Assembly (NCBI RefSeq): GCF_029223485.1
Contig: NZ_JARHTP010000002.1
Location: 310,001-374,000 of the forward strand
Reading direction: 5' to 3'
DNA: 64,000 nucleotides
Origin: Streptomyces coacervatus
GTDB taxonomy: Bacteria; Actinomycetota; Actinomycetes; Streptomycetales; Streptomycetaceae
Under the pieces are notes generated by a model. That model was not told where the DNA came from and made no database searches. It saw only the letters and a program-made list of their open reading frames with translations. The translations under genes and the position numbers were made by a program. Below, in pieces: positions 43,309 through 52,056 of this stretch (position 1 is the stretch's first letter; each line of letters opens with the position of its first letter).

Positions 43309-43883
43309 TCATGACGCGGAGTCCGGCCTAAACCACCGGAGTTGAGTACCGGTGGAGCAGCGGCTGCACGGCCGATCGACGCGGCCGTACACCGGGAGAG
43401 CATGCGGTCCCTCGCGGACGGGCGACGTCCTCGGGCAGGGCGCTGCGGCTGATTCCGGAAGACGGCGGCAAGGGCCGACCCTGTCATACGACACCGGGCA
43501 GGCGGCGCCTCGTCACGCGCGCAGTGACACCTGGCGCCGCCCCTCGCCGCGGAGCGGTCACCCTCCTACCCCCTGCGCCTCGCACCCTTGCCAGCCTCCC
43601 CCGAGGTCCCTGCGCAGCAACGATCCGAACGTCCCTCGGACAGATCCGGTCGCCCCTCTTCCACCCATGGCCACGGAGTGATCATTGAGTTGGGCGCTGA
43701 CGCCGGGCACGGCATCCGCAAGGGGTTCCCTCGTCCCCACCGGAAACGGCGTCCGCGCCAAGGGGACGGCCCTGCGAAGGGCCGTGGTCGCACGTGGGTC
43801 GTCAGCCGCGTACCCCGCGGCGGCGGACAGGGCCGGAGGGACGTCTCCACGGCGCCGTACGGCCCACGGTCCGGACGGGCCAT

Positions 43884-43922
43884 GGGGCCGGAGTTCCCGA
43901 ACCTATGGGGCCATGCGGCCCC
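43884..43922. promoter_or_regulatory. Two DevR/Osd-box-like repeats upstream of flavohemoglobin
   Basis: GGGGCCGGAGTTCCCG at 43884-43899 and the perfect-armed GGGGCCATGCGGCCCC at 43907-43922, 23 bp centre to centre; 120-158 bp before the start. Confidence 0.6.
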
Positions 43923-44041
43923 TCTTCGGCCCAACGCCCGGAAACAGCACCGAAACACGGGAGGCCGACTGCTACACAGAGGGTCGCCGCGCATTCGACG
44001 CGGTGCCCTTCGCATCCCATTCCCCCCGCCCGGGAGGCTCC

Positions 44042-45256
44042 ATGCTGTCCGCAGAATCCGCCGCCGTGGTACGTGCCACTCTGCCCGCCGTGGCCGGAGC
44101 ACTGGACGAGATCACGACGCGCTTCTACGGGGCGATGTTCCGGGACCGGCCGGAACTGCTCGACGGAATGTTCAACCGCGGCAACCAGGCCAGCGGAGAC
44201 CAGCGGCGCGCACTGGCCGGCTCGATCGCCGGGTTCGCGACCGCGCTGCTGGCGGACCCGGATGCCCGGCCCGACGCCCTGCTGGCCCGGATCGCGCACA
44301 AGCACGCGGCCGTCGGGGTCACCGACGACCAGTACACGATCGTGCACAAGTACCTCTTCGGTGCCATAGCCGAGACCCTCGGCGACGCCGTCACCCCGGA
44401 GGTGGCGGCCGCCTGGGACGAGGTGTACTGGCTGATGGCCGGTGCCCTGATCGGCCGGGAGGCGCGCCTCTACCAGGACGCGGGCGTCGAGCCCGGCCGG
44501 ATCTGGCGGCAGTGGACGGTCGTCGAGCGCCGCACCGAAACCCCGGAGGTCGTGTCCTTCCTGCTCCGCCCGGCGGACGGCCGTCCGGCGCAGCGGACGC
44601 GGGCGGGCCAGTACGTGAGCGTGCGGGTGCGCATGGCCGACGGGGTGCACCAGTTGCGCCAGTACAGCCTGTCCTCGGACCCGGGCAGGGAGCTGCGGCG
44701 CATCACCGTCAAGCGGGTCGCCGGCACCGCCGGTGACCCGGACGGCGAGGTCTCGAACCTGCTGCACGCCCAGGTCCGCGAAGGAGACCGACTGACCCTC
44801 TCGGCACCTTTCGGTGACGTCTTCCTCGACGAGCGGGCGGACGCCGCAGGTCCGCTCGTGCTGGTCTCGGCGGGCATCGGCTGCACCCCCATGACGGGCA
44901 TCCTGGCCCACCTCGAAGCCAATGCCTCGCCCCGCCCGGTGCTGGTCCTGCACGCCGACCGCTCCCCCGCCGACCACGCGCTGCGCACCGAGACGCACGA
45001 GCTCGTCGAGCAACTGCCGGGCGCCCGCGCCGTCTTCTGGTACGAGCGTCCCGGAGCGGAAGAACCCGGCGCCCACGAAGGCCTGATGGACCTCTCCGGG
45101 GTCGAACTCCCCGACGGCGCGATGGTGTTCCTGTGCGGCCCGCTGCCCTTCATGCGCGAGGTGCGCGCCCAGCTGCTCGGCGCCGGAGTTCCGGCACGAC
45201 GCATCCGCTACGAGGTGTTCGGACCCGACCTGTGGCTGCCCGGCGGTGCGGCCTGA
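44042..45256 (+). CDS. hmp: Flavohemoglobin (globin, FAD and NAD domains), NO dioxygenase
   Basis: 404 aa, normal length. Globin domain residues 1-140: B10 Tyr in TTRFYGAMF, E7 Gln in NRGNQASGDQ, proximal His in AHKHAAVGVTDDQYTIV. FAD domain with RQYS in LRQYSLSSDPG, then NAD domain with SAGIGCTPM and FLCGPLPFM. Converts NO plus O2 to nitrate using NAD(P)H. ATG 44042 behind GGGAGG. 41 bp upstream of the HPF-like gene, so probably bicistronic. Two DevR-box-like repeats upstream place NO defence under the hypoxia/NO circuit. Confidence 0.95.
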   Translation: MLSAESAAVVRATLPAVAGALDEITTRFYGAMFRDRPELLDGMFNRGNQASGDQRRALAGSIAGFATALLADPDARPDALLARIAHKHAAVGVTDDQYTIVHKYLFGAIAETLGDAVTPEVAAAWDEVYWLMAGALIGREARLYQDAGVEPGRIWRQWTVVERRTETPEVVSFLLRPADGRPAQRTRAGQYVSVRVRMADGVHQLRQYSLSSDPGRELRRITVKRVAGTAGDPDGEVSNLLHAQVREGDRLTLSAPFGDVFLDERADAAGPLVLVSAGIGCTPMTGILAHLEANASPRPVLVLHADRSPADHALRTETHELVEQLPGARAVFWYERPGAEEPGAHEGLMDLSGVELPDGAMVFLCGPLPFMREVRAQLLGAGVPARRIRYEVFGPDLWLPGGAA

Positions 45257-45297
45257 ACGGCGCTGCACCTTCCAGAGCTTCGAGGAAAGGAACCACG

Positions 45298-45675
45298 ATG
45301 ACGAGCGACACTCCGCAGGCCGCGCCCGCGGTGCGGCTGCGTTTCGACGGCCCGGTGGACCAGGAGACCCTCGCCTACGCCCGTACGAAGATCGACGCCG
45401 TCTTCGGCCGCTCCGGCCTGCCCGCCGTCACCGGTGAGGTGCGGATCGTGCGGGCGGCCATCCGCCATGCGGACCGGCCCTGGCTGGCCACGGCCGATCT
45501 GCACGTCGGCGGCCGGAAGGTGGTCGTCGTTGCCGAGGAGGCCACCGGGCGGGAGGTCGTGGACCTGCTCCAGAACCGGCTGCGCCGCCAGACCGACAAG
45601 GCCGCCCACGCCTGGGACGACGGCCACCGGACGACGGCGCCGCCATGGCGGGGCGGCGATCAGCAGCCGGCGTAA
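45298..45675 (+). CDS. Short HPF/RaiA-family ribosome-associated factor
   Basis: 125 aa. N-terminal HPF-like beta-alpha unit: VRLRFDGPVDQETLAYARTKIDAVFGRSG, VTGEVRIVRAAIRHADRPWLATADLHVGGRKVVVVAEEATGREVVDLLQNRLRRQ. The C-terminal dimerisation domain of long HPF is absent. In M. tuberculosis the DosR-controlled Rv0079 (RafH) binds ribosomes under hypoxia; this may be the equivalent. Ribosome site AAAGGAAC. Follows the flavohemoglobin gene and ends before a strong hairpin. Confidence 0.75.
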   Translation: MTSDTPQAAPAVRLRFDGPVDQETLAYARTKIDAVFGRSGLPAVTGEVRIVRAAIRHADRPWLATADLHVGGRKVVVVAEEATGREVVDLLQNRLRRQTDKAAHAWDDGHRTTAPPWRGGDQQPA

Positions 45676-45690
45676 GTCCCGGTGAGCACG

Positions 45691-45721
45691 GGCCCGGTCG
45701 GTGGCATCCGCCGACCGGGCC
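45691..45721 (+). terminator. Hairpin terminator after HPF-like gene
   Basis: Perfect 11-bp stem GGCCCGGTCGG / CCGACCGGGCC with a 9-nt loop, 15 bp after the stop. Confidence 0.7.
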
Positions 45722-45748
45722 GCTGTCGTGCGCCCCCGCACTCCGACC

Positions 45749-45784
45749 CGGGCCGACCGGTCCCCGCAGGTGACCAACGGCCCA
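45749..45784. promoter_or_regulatory. Two DevR/Osd-box-like repeats upstream of oleate hydratase
   Basis: CGGGCCGACCGGTCCC at 45749-45764 and GGTGACCAACGGCCCA at 45769-45784; 77-112 bp before the ATG. Confidence 0.55.
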
Positions 45785-45860
45785 CTGACCGGCCCCGGTT
45801 GCGCAGGAAACCGTGGGAGGCGCGGTTCCCGATCGACGTGCGAGGACGAGGAGTTGTGTG

Positions 45861-47432
45861 ATGGCGAAGGCTTATCTGGTGGGCAGCGGGATCGCGGCGC
45901 TCGCCGCGGCCACGTTCCTGATCCGCGACGGCGGATTCGACGGGGCGGACATCCACCTCTTCGAGGAACAGCGCACCATCGGCGGCAGTCTGGACGCGGG
46001 CGGCAGTGTGGACGCCGGCTACAGCATGCGCGGCGGGCGGATGTTCGAGTCCGAGTTCCGCTGCACGTACGACCTGCTGTCCGCCATCCCCACGCTCGAT
46101 GACCCCGCGGTGTCCGTGACCGAGGAGATCCTGGCCGGGCACGAGGAGTTCGCCTGGGACGACGTCGCACGGCTGGTCGACGGGGACGGAAAGATCGTCG
46201 ACACCGCCTCGATGGGGTTCTCCGAGCGCGACCGGCTGGAACTGGTCCGATGCCTGGCGGGCCCCGAGGGGCACCTGGACGGCAAGCGCATCACCGACTG
46301 CTTCGGCGAGCACTTCTTCACCACGAACTTCTGGTTCATGTGGTGCACGACCTTCGCCTTCCAGCCCTGGCACAGCGCGATCGAGTTCCGCCGCTACCTC
46401 AGGCGGTTCATCCATCTGTTCCCGGAGTTCGCATCGATGTCCGGCATCCACCGGACTCGCTACAACCAGTACGACTCGATCGTGCGTCCCCTGACGGCCT
46501 GGCTGCGGGAGCGCGGCGTCACCGTGCACACCGGGAGCCGGATCACCGACCTCGGTTTCGCACCGGGGCACGGCGACATCACGGTCGACACCCTCCACGT
46601 GTCCCGGGGCGGCCGCGACGAGAAGATCGCCGTGGCACCCGAGGACCTGGTCCTGGTCACCAACGGCTCCATGACCGACGCCACCGGCCTCGGCTCGCAC
46701 ACCGCGGCGCCGTCCGTGCCCGCCCACCGCTCGCAGGCGTGGCTGCTGTGGCACCGCATCTCGCGCGGACGCGAGGAGTTCGGCAACCCGGCCGCCTTCG
46801 ACAAGCACGTGAAGGAGTCCCGCTGGGAGTCGTTCACGGTCACCGCAAAGGATCCCGTCTTCCTGGACGCCCTGGCCGAGTTCAGCGGCCGCGAGACCGG
46901 CAGGGGTGGGCTGATGACCTTCACCGCCTCCAACTGGCTGCTGACCATCGTCGCCAACCGCCAGCCGGTCTACCGCGACCAGCCCGAGGGTGTCTCCGTG
47001 TGGTGGGGCTACGGCCTGTTCCCCGGCCGCGCGGGCAACCACACACCCAAGCCGATGACGATGTGCTCCGGCCGGGAGATCCTCGAAGAGGTGCTGCACC
47101 ATCTGCACTTCGATGCGCCACTGGCGGCCCGGGTCCTGGAGACCTCCACCGTCGTGCCCTGCGTGATGCCGTACATCACCAGCCAGTTCCTGGTCCGTCG
47201 CCGCGAGGACCGGCCCCAGGTCGTGCCCGCGGGGTCGGTGAACCTCGCCTTCATCGGGCAGTTCGCGGAGGTGCCCGACGACGTCGTCTTCACCGTCGAG
47301 TACTCGGTGCGCACCGCGTGGACGGCGGTGGCCCGGCTCCTGGACCTCGACCGGCAGCCTCCCGCGGTCTACAAGGGGCACCACGATCCCCGTGTCCTGG
47401 CCGCGGCCCTGGAGACGATGCACCGCCGGTGA
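45861..47432 (+). CDS. Oleate hydratase (FAD-dependent fatty acid hydratase)
   Basis: 523 aa. FAD site AYLVGSGIAALAAATFLIRDGG and FEEQRTIGGSLDAGG; family stretches SMRGGRMFESEFRCTYDLLSAIPTL, FFTTNFWFMWCTTFAFQPWHSAIEFRRYLRRF, YNQYDSIVRPLTAWL, WGYGLFPGRAGNHTPKPMTMCSGREILEE and FIGQFAEVPDDVVFTVEYSVRTAW. Adds water to the cis-9 double bond of unsaturated fatty acids to give hydroxy fatty acids. No oxygen is needed, which suits a hypoxic setting. ATG 45861 follows GAGGAG. Monocistronic. Confidence 0.93.
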   Translation: MAKAYLVGSGIAALAAATFLIRDGGFDGADIHLFEEQRTIGGSLDAGGSVDAGYSMRGGRMFESEFRCTYDLLSAIPTLDDPAVSVTEEILAGHEEFAWDDVARLVDGDGKIVDTASMGFSERDRLELVRCLAGPEGHLDGKRITDCFGEHFFTTNFWFMWCTTFAFQPWHSAIEFRRYLRRFIHLFPEFASMSGIHRTRYNQYDSIVRPLTAWLRERGVTVHTGSRITDLGFAPGHGDITVDTLHVSRGGRDEKIAVAPEDLVLVTNGSMTDATGLGSHTAAPSVPAHRSQAWLLWHRISRGREEFGNPAAFDKHVKESRWESFTVTAKDPVFLDALAEFSGRETGRGGLMTFTASNWLLTIVANRQPVYRDQPEGVSVWWGYGLFPGRAGNHTPKPMTMCSGREILEEVLHHLHFDAPLAARVLETSTVVPCVMPYITSQFLVRRREDRPQVVPAGSVNLAFIGQFAEVPDDVVFTVEYSVRTAWTAVARLLDLDRQPPAVYKGHHDPRVLAAALETMHRR

Positions 47433-47469
47433 ACCTCGGCTCCGGGTGGGATCCGGTCGGCCCGCGCTG

Positions 47470-48069
47470 TCAGCCGAGCATCCGCTTCCTCCACTGGGGG
47501 CCGACCCGCGCCCACTCTGCGTCCCACTCCGCCAGGCGCCGCCGGTCCAGACATCCGCGCGCGAGCCGTCCGCCGACCAGCACCACGGCACCGGCTCCCG
47601 TGGCGGCCGCGACGCTGAACAGCACCGTCTGCAGCCATGCCTCGGTGGGGCTCGCGGGCTCCAGGACCAGCCTGCCCGTGTGGTCGGTCCACCCGGTGAC
47701 CCGCGCGCCCGCGGCGGTGCCGGGCTCGACTCTCAGGGTGCCGGTGTGCGTCGAACCGTCGGCACCGGCCCAGCGCACCTTCGCCCACACCTTGTCGTCG
47801 CTGAATCCGTACGTCGGGACCGGCGCGGTCCGTGGCGCCTCCTCGGTCAGCACCGCCGAGACGGAGTGCACCTGCGCGCGCCGTGCGGCGAGGTCGTCCT
47901 CCACCGCCCCTCGGGTCACCAGTGCGGCGAGCAGCCCGCCGAGCAGGGCGAGTGTCCAGGCGACGAGCACGATCCAGGCTTCCAGCCGGTCGCTGCGGCG
48001 CCGGAGGGGACTGCGCCGCCACCGCCAGAACCCGACCCTCTTCGCCTTCGCGCAGTGCGTCTTCGTCAT
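47470..48069 (-). CDS. Rv1733c-like two-helix membrane protein
   Basis: 199 aa, paralogue of the protein at 6263-6859. Basic start then RWRRSPLRRRSDRLEAWIVLVAWTLALLGGLLAAL. An extracytoplasmic loop carries KVWAKVRWAGADGSTHTGTLRVEPG and WTDHTGRLV. A second helix (LQTVLFSVAAATGAGAVVLVGG) precedes the tail EWDAEWARVGPQWRKRM. ATG 48069 behind GAGGGG. Divergent from the USP at 48395 with box-like repeats between them. Confidence 0.85.
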   Translation of the reverse strand: MTKTHCAKAKRVGFWRWRRSPLRRRSDRLEAWIVLVAWTLALLGGLLAALVTRGAVEDDLAARRAQVHSVSAVLTEEAPRTAPVPTYGFSDDKVWAKVRWAGADGSTHTGTLRVEPGTAAGARVTGWTDHTGRLVLEPASPTEAWLQTVLFSVAAATGAGAVVLVGGRLARGCLDRRRLAEWDAEWARVGPQWRKRMLG

Positions 48070-48152
48070 CGGTCGACACCCCTCTGTACGTACCGGCGTC
48101 GCCACTCACCGCCTCCACTTGGAACGTCCCACGTCAGCGCGGGCGAATGGGA

Positions 48153-48189
48153 GGGGCCGACCAGGCAGCCAGCAGGGCCGACCGGCCTG
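48153..48189. promoter_or_regulatory. DevR/Osd-box-like repeats in divergent promoter
   Basis: AGGGCCGACCGGCCTG at 48174-48189 plus a half-conserved copy GGGGCCGACCAGGCAG at 48153-48168; between the Rv1733c-like gene and the USP. Confidence 0.5.
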
Positions 48190-48394
48190 CGTCATGACAC
48201 CGTCCACTCCGCTCCTGGTCGTGAGCCGCCGCGGGCGCGGCGGGTTCACCCGGGCGATGAAGCCGTACGTCCCGTCCCGTCCTGTCCGGCGCAGCAGCGG
48301 CCCGTTCGGCGCCTGCTCGGAGCCACTCGGCCCACGCCTCGCCCGCCCGGTCCGGGGCACGGTGGGTGCAGGAGGCGATCCGGGGAGGTTTGCC

Positions 48395-48913
48395 ATGACC
48401 GAACTCGCCGTCGGCAACAGCATTGTGGTGGGCGTCGACGGGTCCGAGGCGTCCATGGAGGCACTGCGCTGGGCGGCACGGCAGGCTCACGCCCTGCACG
48501 CGCATGTTGTCGCCGTGCATGCCTGGGAGCCGACCGGGCCACGCTTCGCGCCCTACGCCCCGGCCTCGACGCGTCCGACGGCCGCCGAGCAGCGGGACCG
48601 GGCCGCGTGTCTGCTCGCCTCGACACTCCGCAAGGTCTTCGGGCCGCGGATCGACAGTTCCGTACGCGCGGTCGTGGTGGAGGGGCCGCCGGCACGGGTG
48701 CTGCTGCGGCATTCGCGCGGTGCCCAGCTGATCGCGCTCGGGCGTACCCCGCACGGACCGCACGACCAGCCCACGACAGGCGCGGTGGCACGCGCGTGTC
48801 TGCGGCATGCGACGGTTCCCGTGGTCACGGTGCCCTTCACGGCCGGAAGGCCGGCCGCACAACAGGCGGCAGACATCGGGGAATTCTGTGTCGGAGGTTC
48901 GGCCACGCAGTGA
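48395..48913 (+). CDS. Universal stress protein, single-domain
   Basis: 172 aa, one USP domain: NSIVVGVDGSEASMEALRWAARQAHALHAHVVAVHAWEP, VVVEGPPARVLLRHSRGAQLIALGRTPHGPHDQPTTGAVARACLRHATVPVVTVPF. The loop after LIALGR lacks the canonical G-2x-G-9x-GS motif, so it may not bind ATP. ATG 48395 is 7 nt behind GGGGAGG. Its coding end lies 59 bp before the flavodoxin-like gene, possibly co-transcribed. Confidence 0.88.
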   Translation: MTELAVGNSIVVGVDGSEASMEALRWAARQAHALHAHVVAVHAWEPTGPRFAPYAPASTRPTAAEQRDRAACLLASTLRKVFGPRIDSSVRAVVVEGPPARVLLRHSRGAQLIALGRTPHGPHDQPTTGAVARACLRHATVPVVTVPFTAGRPAAQQAADIGEFCVGGSATQ

Positions 48914-48972
48914 CGGCCGGGCGTTCCGGGTCAAGGCCGCCCGAAGAGATCGAGGAACGTCGAGGTGACGTG

Positions 48973-49482
48973 ATGGACATTCTGGTGGGATACGCGACCG
49001 CTCACGGCTCGACGCGTGAAATCGCCGAGCGGCTGGCCGCCGGGCTGGGCGAGGCGGGGCTGAAGGCCGAGGCGCGGGCCATGGAGACGGTGGACGATGC
49101 CGACGGGTACCGGGCGTTCGTCCTGGGCAGTGCCGTGCACGGGCAGACCTGGCTCGATCCGGCCAAGGAGTTCGTGCGGGACAACCTCGACGTGCTCGGC
49201 CCCCGGCCTGTGTGGATCTTCAGTGTCGGTATGCCGGGCGCGCTGCGCGGACCGTGGCGGCGCGTGGCGGCCAAGGAGATCCCGGTGATCGTCGAGAGTC
49301 TGCCCGGTGGCCTGTCGTACCGGGACCACCGGCTCTTCTCGGGCGTCATCACGCGAGAGCAACTGCCGCGCGGCGCCCGTATCCGGTTCCACCTGGTCGG
49401 CGGCCGGTTCGGCGACTACCGCGACTGGGCCGCCATCGACAGCTGGGGATCCGGCATCGCCGACGAGCTTGCGCGGGGATGA
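48973..49482 (+). CDS. Flavodoxin-domain protein (HemG-like)
   Basis: 169 aa. FMN phosphate-loop MDILVGYATAHGSTREIAERLAAGLGEAGLKAE, then VLGSAVHGQTWLDPAKEFVRDNLDVLGPRPVWIFSVGMPGALRGPWRR and YRDHRLFSGVITREQLPRGARIRFHLVGGRFGDYRDWAAIDSWGSGIADEL. The layout is like protoporphyrinogen oxidase HemG or generic Streptomyces flavodoxins. Electron carrier or FMN reductase role inferred. Probably transcribed with the USP upstream. Confidence 0.85.
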   Translation: MDILVGYATAHGSTREIAERLAAGLGEAGLKAEARAMETVDDADGYRAFVLGSAVHGQTWLDPAKEFVRDNLDVLGPRPVWIFSVGMPGALRGPWRRVAAKEIPVIVESLPGGLSYRDHRLFSGVITREQLPRGARIRFHLVGGRFGDYRDWAAIDSWGSGIADELARG

Positions 49483-49557
49483 CGGGAACTCAGCAACGTA
49501 CGGATGCGCGGTGAGCAGCGCGGCCGTGACAGGACCGCGCGGCCGCCCGGCAGCCGG

Positions 49558-50037
49558 TCAGGTCAGGGGCAGCGGCTCCGACATGGCCGTGCCCACCCGC
49601 GCTCGTTCCGCTTCGACCGTCTCCCACTGCCCGGTGTCCAGCAGGGCCAGGGCGGCGGGGAAGACCCCGTCCTGTTCCTTGAGGATGTGCTCGCGCAGCA
49701 GGTCCAGGGTCTCGATCAGGCGGTCGGGCCAGGTACGGTCGGCCAGGTACGGTCCGTTCGCTTCGGCCAGCACTGCCTCGATACGTCGGTGCTCGTCCTC
49801 CAGTGCGGCGATCTTCTCGGGGAAGTCGGCGGCCAGGGCGGGGAACAGTCCGTGCTCCTCGACGTGGGTGTGCGGGCCGAGCACGGCGGAGATCTCGCGG
49901 GCGAGCTCCGCCATGCATGCGATCCTGCCGTCGCGGTGGGCGTCGCGCACCCGGCTGATGAGAGCCACGACCCTCTCGTGCTCCTGGGTCAGCTCGTCGA
50001 TGGTTTCGAGCGCCTGGCAGCCGCAGTACTCGCACAT
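49558..50037 (-). CDS. Hemerythrin HHE-domain protein
   Basis: 159 aa. Short cysteine cluster MCEYCGCQALETIDELTQEHERVVALI, then metal-ligand motifs HTHVEEHGLFPAL, DEHRRIEAVL and REHILKEQDGVFPAAL, giving the di-iron four-helix bundle. Such proteins bind O2 or NO, or act in iron-sulfur repair. Start behind GAGAGAGGGG. It follows narK by 35 bp and is likely co-transcribed, suggesting handling of NO or oxygen during nitrate/nitrite metabolism. Confidence 0.9.
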   Translation of the reverse strand: MCEYCGCQALETIDELTQEHERVVALISRVRDAHRDGRIACMAELAREISAVLGPHTHVEEHGLFPALAADFPEKIAALEDEHRRIEAVLAEANGPYLADRTWPDRLIETLDLLREHILKEQDGVFPAALALLDTGQWETVEAERARVGTAMSEPLPLT

Positions 50038-50072
50038 GGCGGTTCCCCTCTCTCCGCGGTGATGCGGGGGTC

Positions 50073-51314
50073 TCAGTGCTGCTGTGCGGGGCGGCGGGAG
50101 ACGGTGTGGCGCACTCCGGTCCCGGTGAAGGTCAGCGCCGCGGCTGCGACCAGGGCGAGCAGGATGAGGCCGGCCGCATAGGAGCCGTACGCGCCGTACA
50201 GCGAGCCCATCAGCAGTGGCGGGACAAAGCCGCCCAGGCCGCCTGCGGCGCCGACGACGCCGGTGACGGAGCCGACCTTGTTCGCCGGGGCCAGCAGCGC
50301 GACTAGGGCGAAGACGGCGCCGCTGCCCGCGCCGAGCGCGGCGGCCATGGCCAGGAACGCGATCGTGCCCACCGGTGCCAGGGACGGCGTGAACGACTGG
50401 GTGCAGGCTCCGAGGAGCACCACGGCCAGCGCGGCGGCCAGCACCCGTACGGGGCCGAGGCGGTCCGACAGCCAGCCGCCGATCGGGCGCATCGCCACCG
50501 CGAACAGGACGAATCCGGCCATGCGGTTCGCCGCGTCGGCCTGGGTGAGGCCGTAGCCGGTCTTGAGATAGGTGGGCAGGTAGACGGAGAAGGCGACATA
50601 GCCGCCGAAGGCCACGGCGTACAGGGCGGATGCCTGCCAGGTGATGCCGAGTTTCAGGGTGGCGGCCAGGCGCGTGGGCAGCGGCTCGGTGGGCACGGTG
50701 CGGCCGGGTGCGTCGCGCAGTAGCAGCGCGGCCAGCACGGCGTAGGCCGCGAGCACCCCTGCCGTGATCAGGAACGGGTCGGACATGCCGTGCGCATCGA
50801 CCAGCTTCACCGTGGTGAGCGCGCTGATCGCGGTGCCGCCCATGCCGGCTCCGAAGATCCCGATGGCCAGTCCGCGTCGCTCGGGCGGGAACCAGGCGCT
50901 GACGAACGGCACACCGACGGCGAACGCGGTGCCACCGATGCCGAGGAAGAAGCCACCGGCCACGAGGGCGCCGAGTGAGTTGTGTCCGACCAGGCCGAGG
51001 TAGAGCACGGGGACGATGGTGGCGGCCGTCACCAGCGGGAACATCACCCGCCCGCCGAACCGGTCGGTCAGCGCGCCGACCGGGATGCGGCCCAGCGAAC
51101 CGACCACGACCGGCACCGCCACCAGCAGCGACTGCTGGAAGGAGGTCAGTCCCAGGCCGTCCTTGAGCCGGGGGCCGAGCGGGCTGAGCAGCGCCCATGC
51201 CCAGAAGTTGACGGCGAAGCCCGTGGTGGCGAGCGCCAGCATCAACCACGCCCGGCGGGTGACGGCCGTATCGCTCGGCGGTGCGTCGTCGTGCTTCCTC
51301 GATGGCTGGAGCAT
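50073..51314 (-). CDS. narK: NarK-type nitrate/nitrite MFS transporter
   Basis: 413 aa, 12 membrane helices. Nitrate/nitrite-porter features: MLALATTGFAVNFWAWALLSPLGPRLKDGLGLTSFQQSLLVAVPVVVGSLGRIPVGALTDRFGGR, FLGIGGTAFAVGVPFVSAWFPPERRGLAIGIFGAGMGGTAISALTTVKLV, and GSVTGVVGAAGGLGGFVPPLLMG. Both glycine-rich nitrate signatures are present. ATG 51314 (MLQPSRKHDD). Nitrate reductase genes are not in this window. M. tuberculosis narK2 is DosR-controlled, and a box-like repeat lies at 51441-51456. Confidence 0.93.
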   Translation of the reverse strand: MLQPSRKHDDAPPSDTAVTRRAWLMLALATTGFAVNFWAWALLSPLGPRLKDGLGLTSFQQSLLVAVPVVVGSLGRIPVGALTDRFGGRVMFPLVTAATIVPVLYLGLVGHNSLGALVAGGFFLGIGGTAFAVGVPFVSAWFPPERRGLAIGIFGAGMGGTAISALTTVKLVDAHGMSDPFLITAGVLAAYAVLAALLLRDAPGRTVPTEPLPTRLAATLKLGITWQASALYAVAFGGYVAFSVYLPTYLKTGYGLTQADAANRMAGFVLFAVAMRPIGGWLSDRLGPVRVLAAALAVVLLGACTQSFTPSLAPVGTIAFLAMAAALGAGSGAVFALVALLAPANKVGSVTGVVGAAGGLGGFVPPLLMGSLYGAYGSYAAGLILLALVAAAALTFTGTGVRHTVSRRPAQQH

Positions 51315-51440
51315 GCCGCCCGTTCCTTCCGCTCGCAGTGGTGCGGCCCCGATGATCACCTCGGGGCCGCGGGCCCTCCGACCGCACGACGCGTGCCGGT
51401 GGCCCGCTGTCACTATCTGCCGCGGGGCGCCCCGAAGACG

Positions 51441-51456
51441 TGGGCCAACAGTCCTC
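51441..51456. promoter_or_regulatory. DevR/Osd-box-like inverted repeat
   Basis: TGGGCCAACAGTCCTC, 127-142 bp upstream of narK. Confidence 0.45.
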
Positions 51457-51500
51457 ATCGCCGGGTCCGTGAGTCCTTGTCCACGGAGGGCAGCGTCCGC

Positions 51501-51941
51501 TCAGGGCGACAGATCCACCCCGTACAGGCTGCGTCCGCCCACGAGTTCACGGCCGGTGACCAGTTCTGGCTCGATGCGGACGAAGACCTCCTGGGGCGAG
51601 GGCGCCCAGGAACGTGGCCCGGTCCGGGTCAGCCGCTCGTGTTCGTGGGGGTCCCGCACCACCGCGGCCGCTCCGGTGACGACGACGCTCCAACCGGAGT
51701 GCGCCACCGCATCGACCTCGTCGACCTCGAAGGCGACCACCGCGCCGTCGACGGCGCGGACCAGTTCCGAGGCCGCCGAGGTGCACAGCAGCACCGCGCC
51801 GTCACCGTCGAGGGAGAAGTTGACGGGCAGCACCGCGGGCAGCGCCTGCCGGGTGTGGACGATCCGGCCGACGGGCACCTTCGCCAGCAGGCGCAGGCAC
51901 TCCTGTAGCTCGAGTTCGCGGAAACCGTCGTTGGGATACAT
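51501..51941 (-). CDS. Pyridoxamine 5'-phosphate oxidase (PPOX) family protein
   Basis: 146 aa split-barrel: LELQECLRLLAKVPVGRIVHTRQALPAVLPVNFSLDGDGAVLLCTS, VVAFEVDEVDAVAHSGWSVVVTGAAAVVRDPHEHERL, FVRIEPELVTGREL. Similar to the protein at 36083-36583. Binds FMN or F420 by family. A box-like repeat (AGGGTCCATCGGTCCC) lies 76-91 bp upstream. Confidence 0.87.
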   Translation of the reverse strand: MYPNDGFRELELQECLRLLAKVPVGRIVHTRQALPAVLPVNFSLDGDGAVLLCTSAASELVRAVDGAVVAFEVDEVDAVAHSGWSVVVTGAAAVVRDPHEHERLTRTGPRSWAPSPQEVFVRIEPELVTGRELVGGRSLYGVDLSP

Positions 51942-52016
51942 GGGCCAGCCTGTCTCTCACCTGGGTACGACGCTGGAGCGTCCCGTCCATCGTCCGTCGG
52001 GCCGGAGCCGGGGGTG

Positions 52017-52032
52017 AGGGTCCATCGGTCCC
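52017..52032. promoter_or_regulatory. DevR/Osd-box-like inverted repeat
   Basis: AGGGTCCATCGGTCCC, just upstream of the PPOX gene ending at 51501. Confidence 0.45.
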
Positions 52033-52056
52033 GGTCGGGCCGCAGAACGTCCCGCG

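Noticed and set aside
43309..43883. Possible small gene or RNA gene upstream of the flavohemoglobin
   Set aside because: Open frames here are basic, Pro/Arg-rich shadows; no tRNA cloverleaf or conserved RNA recognised.
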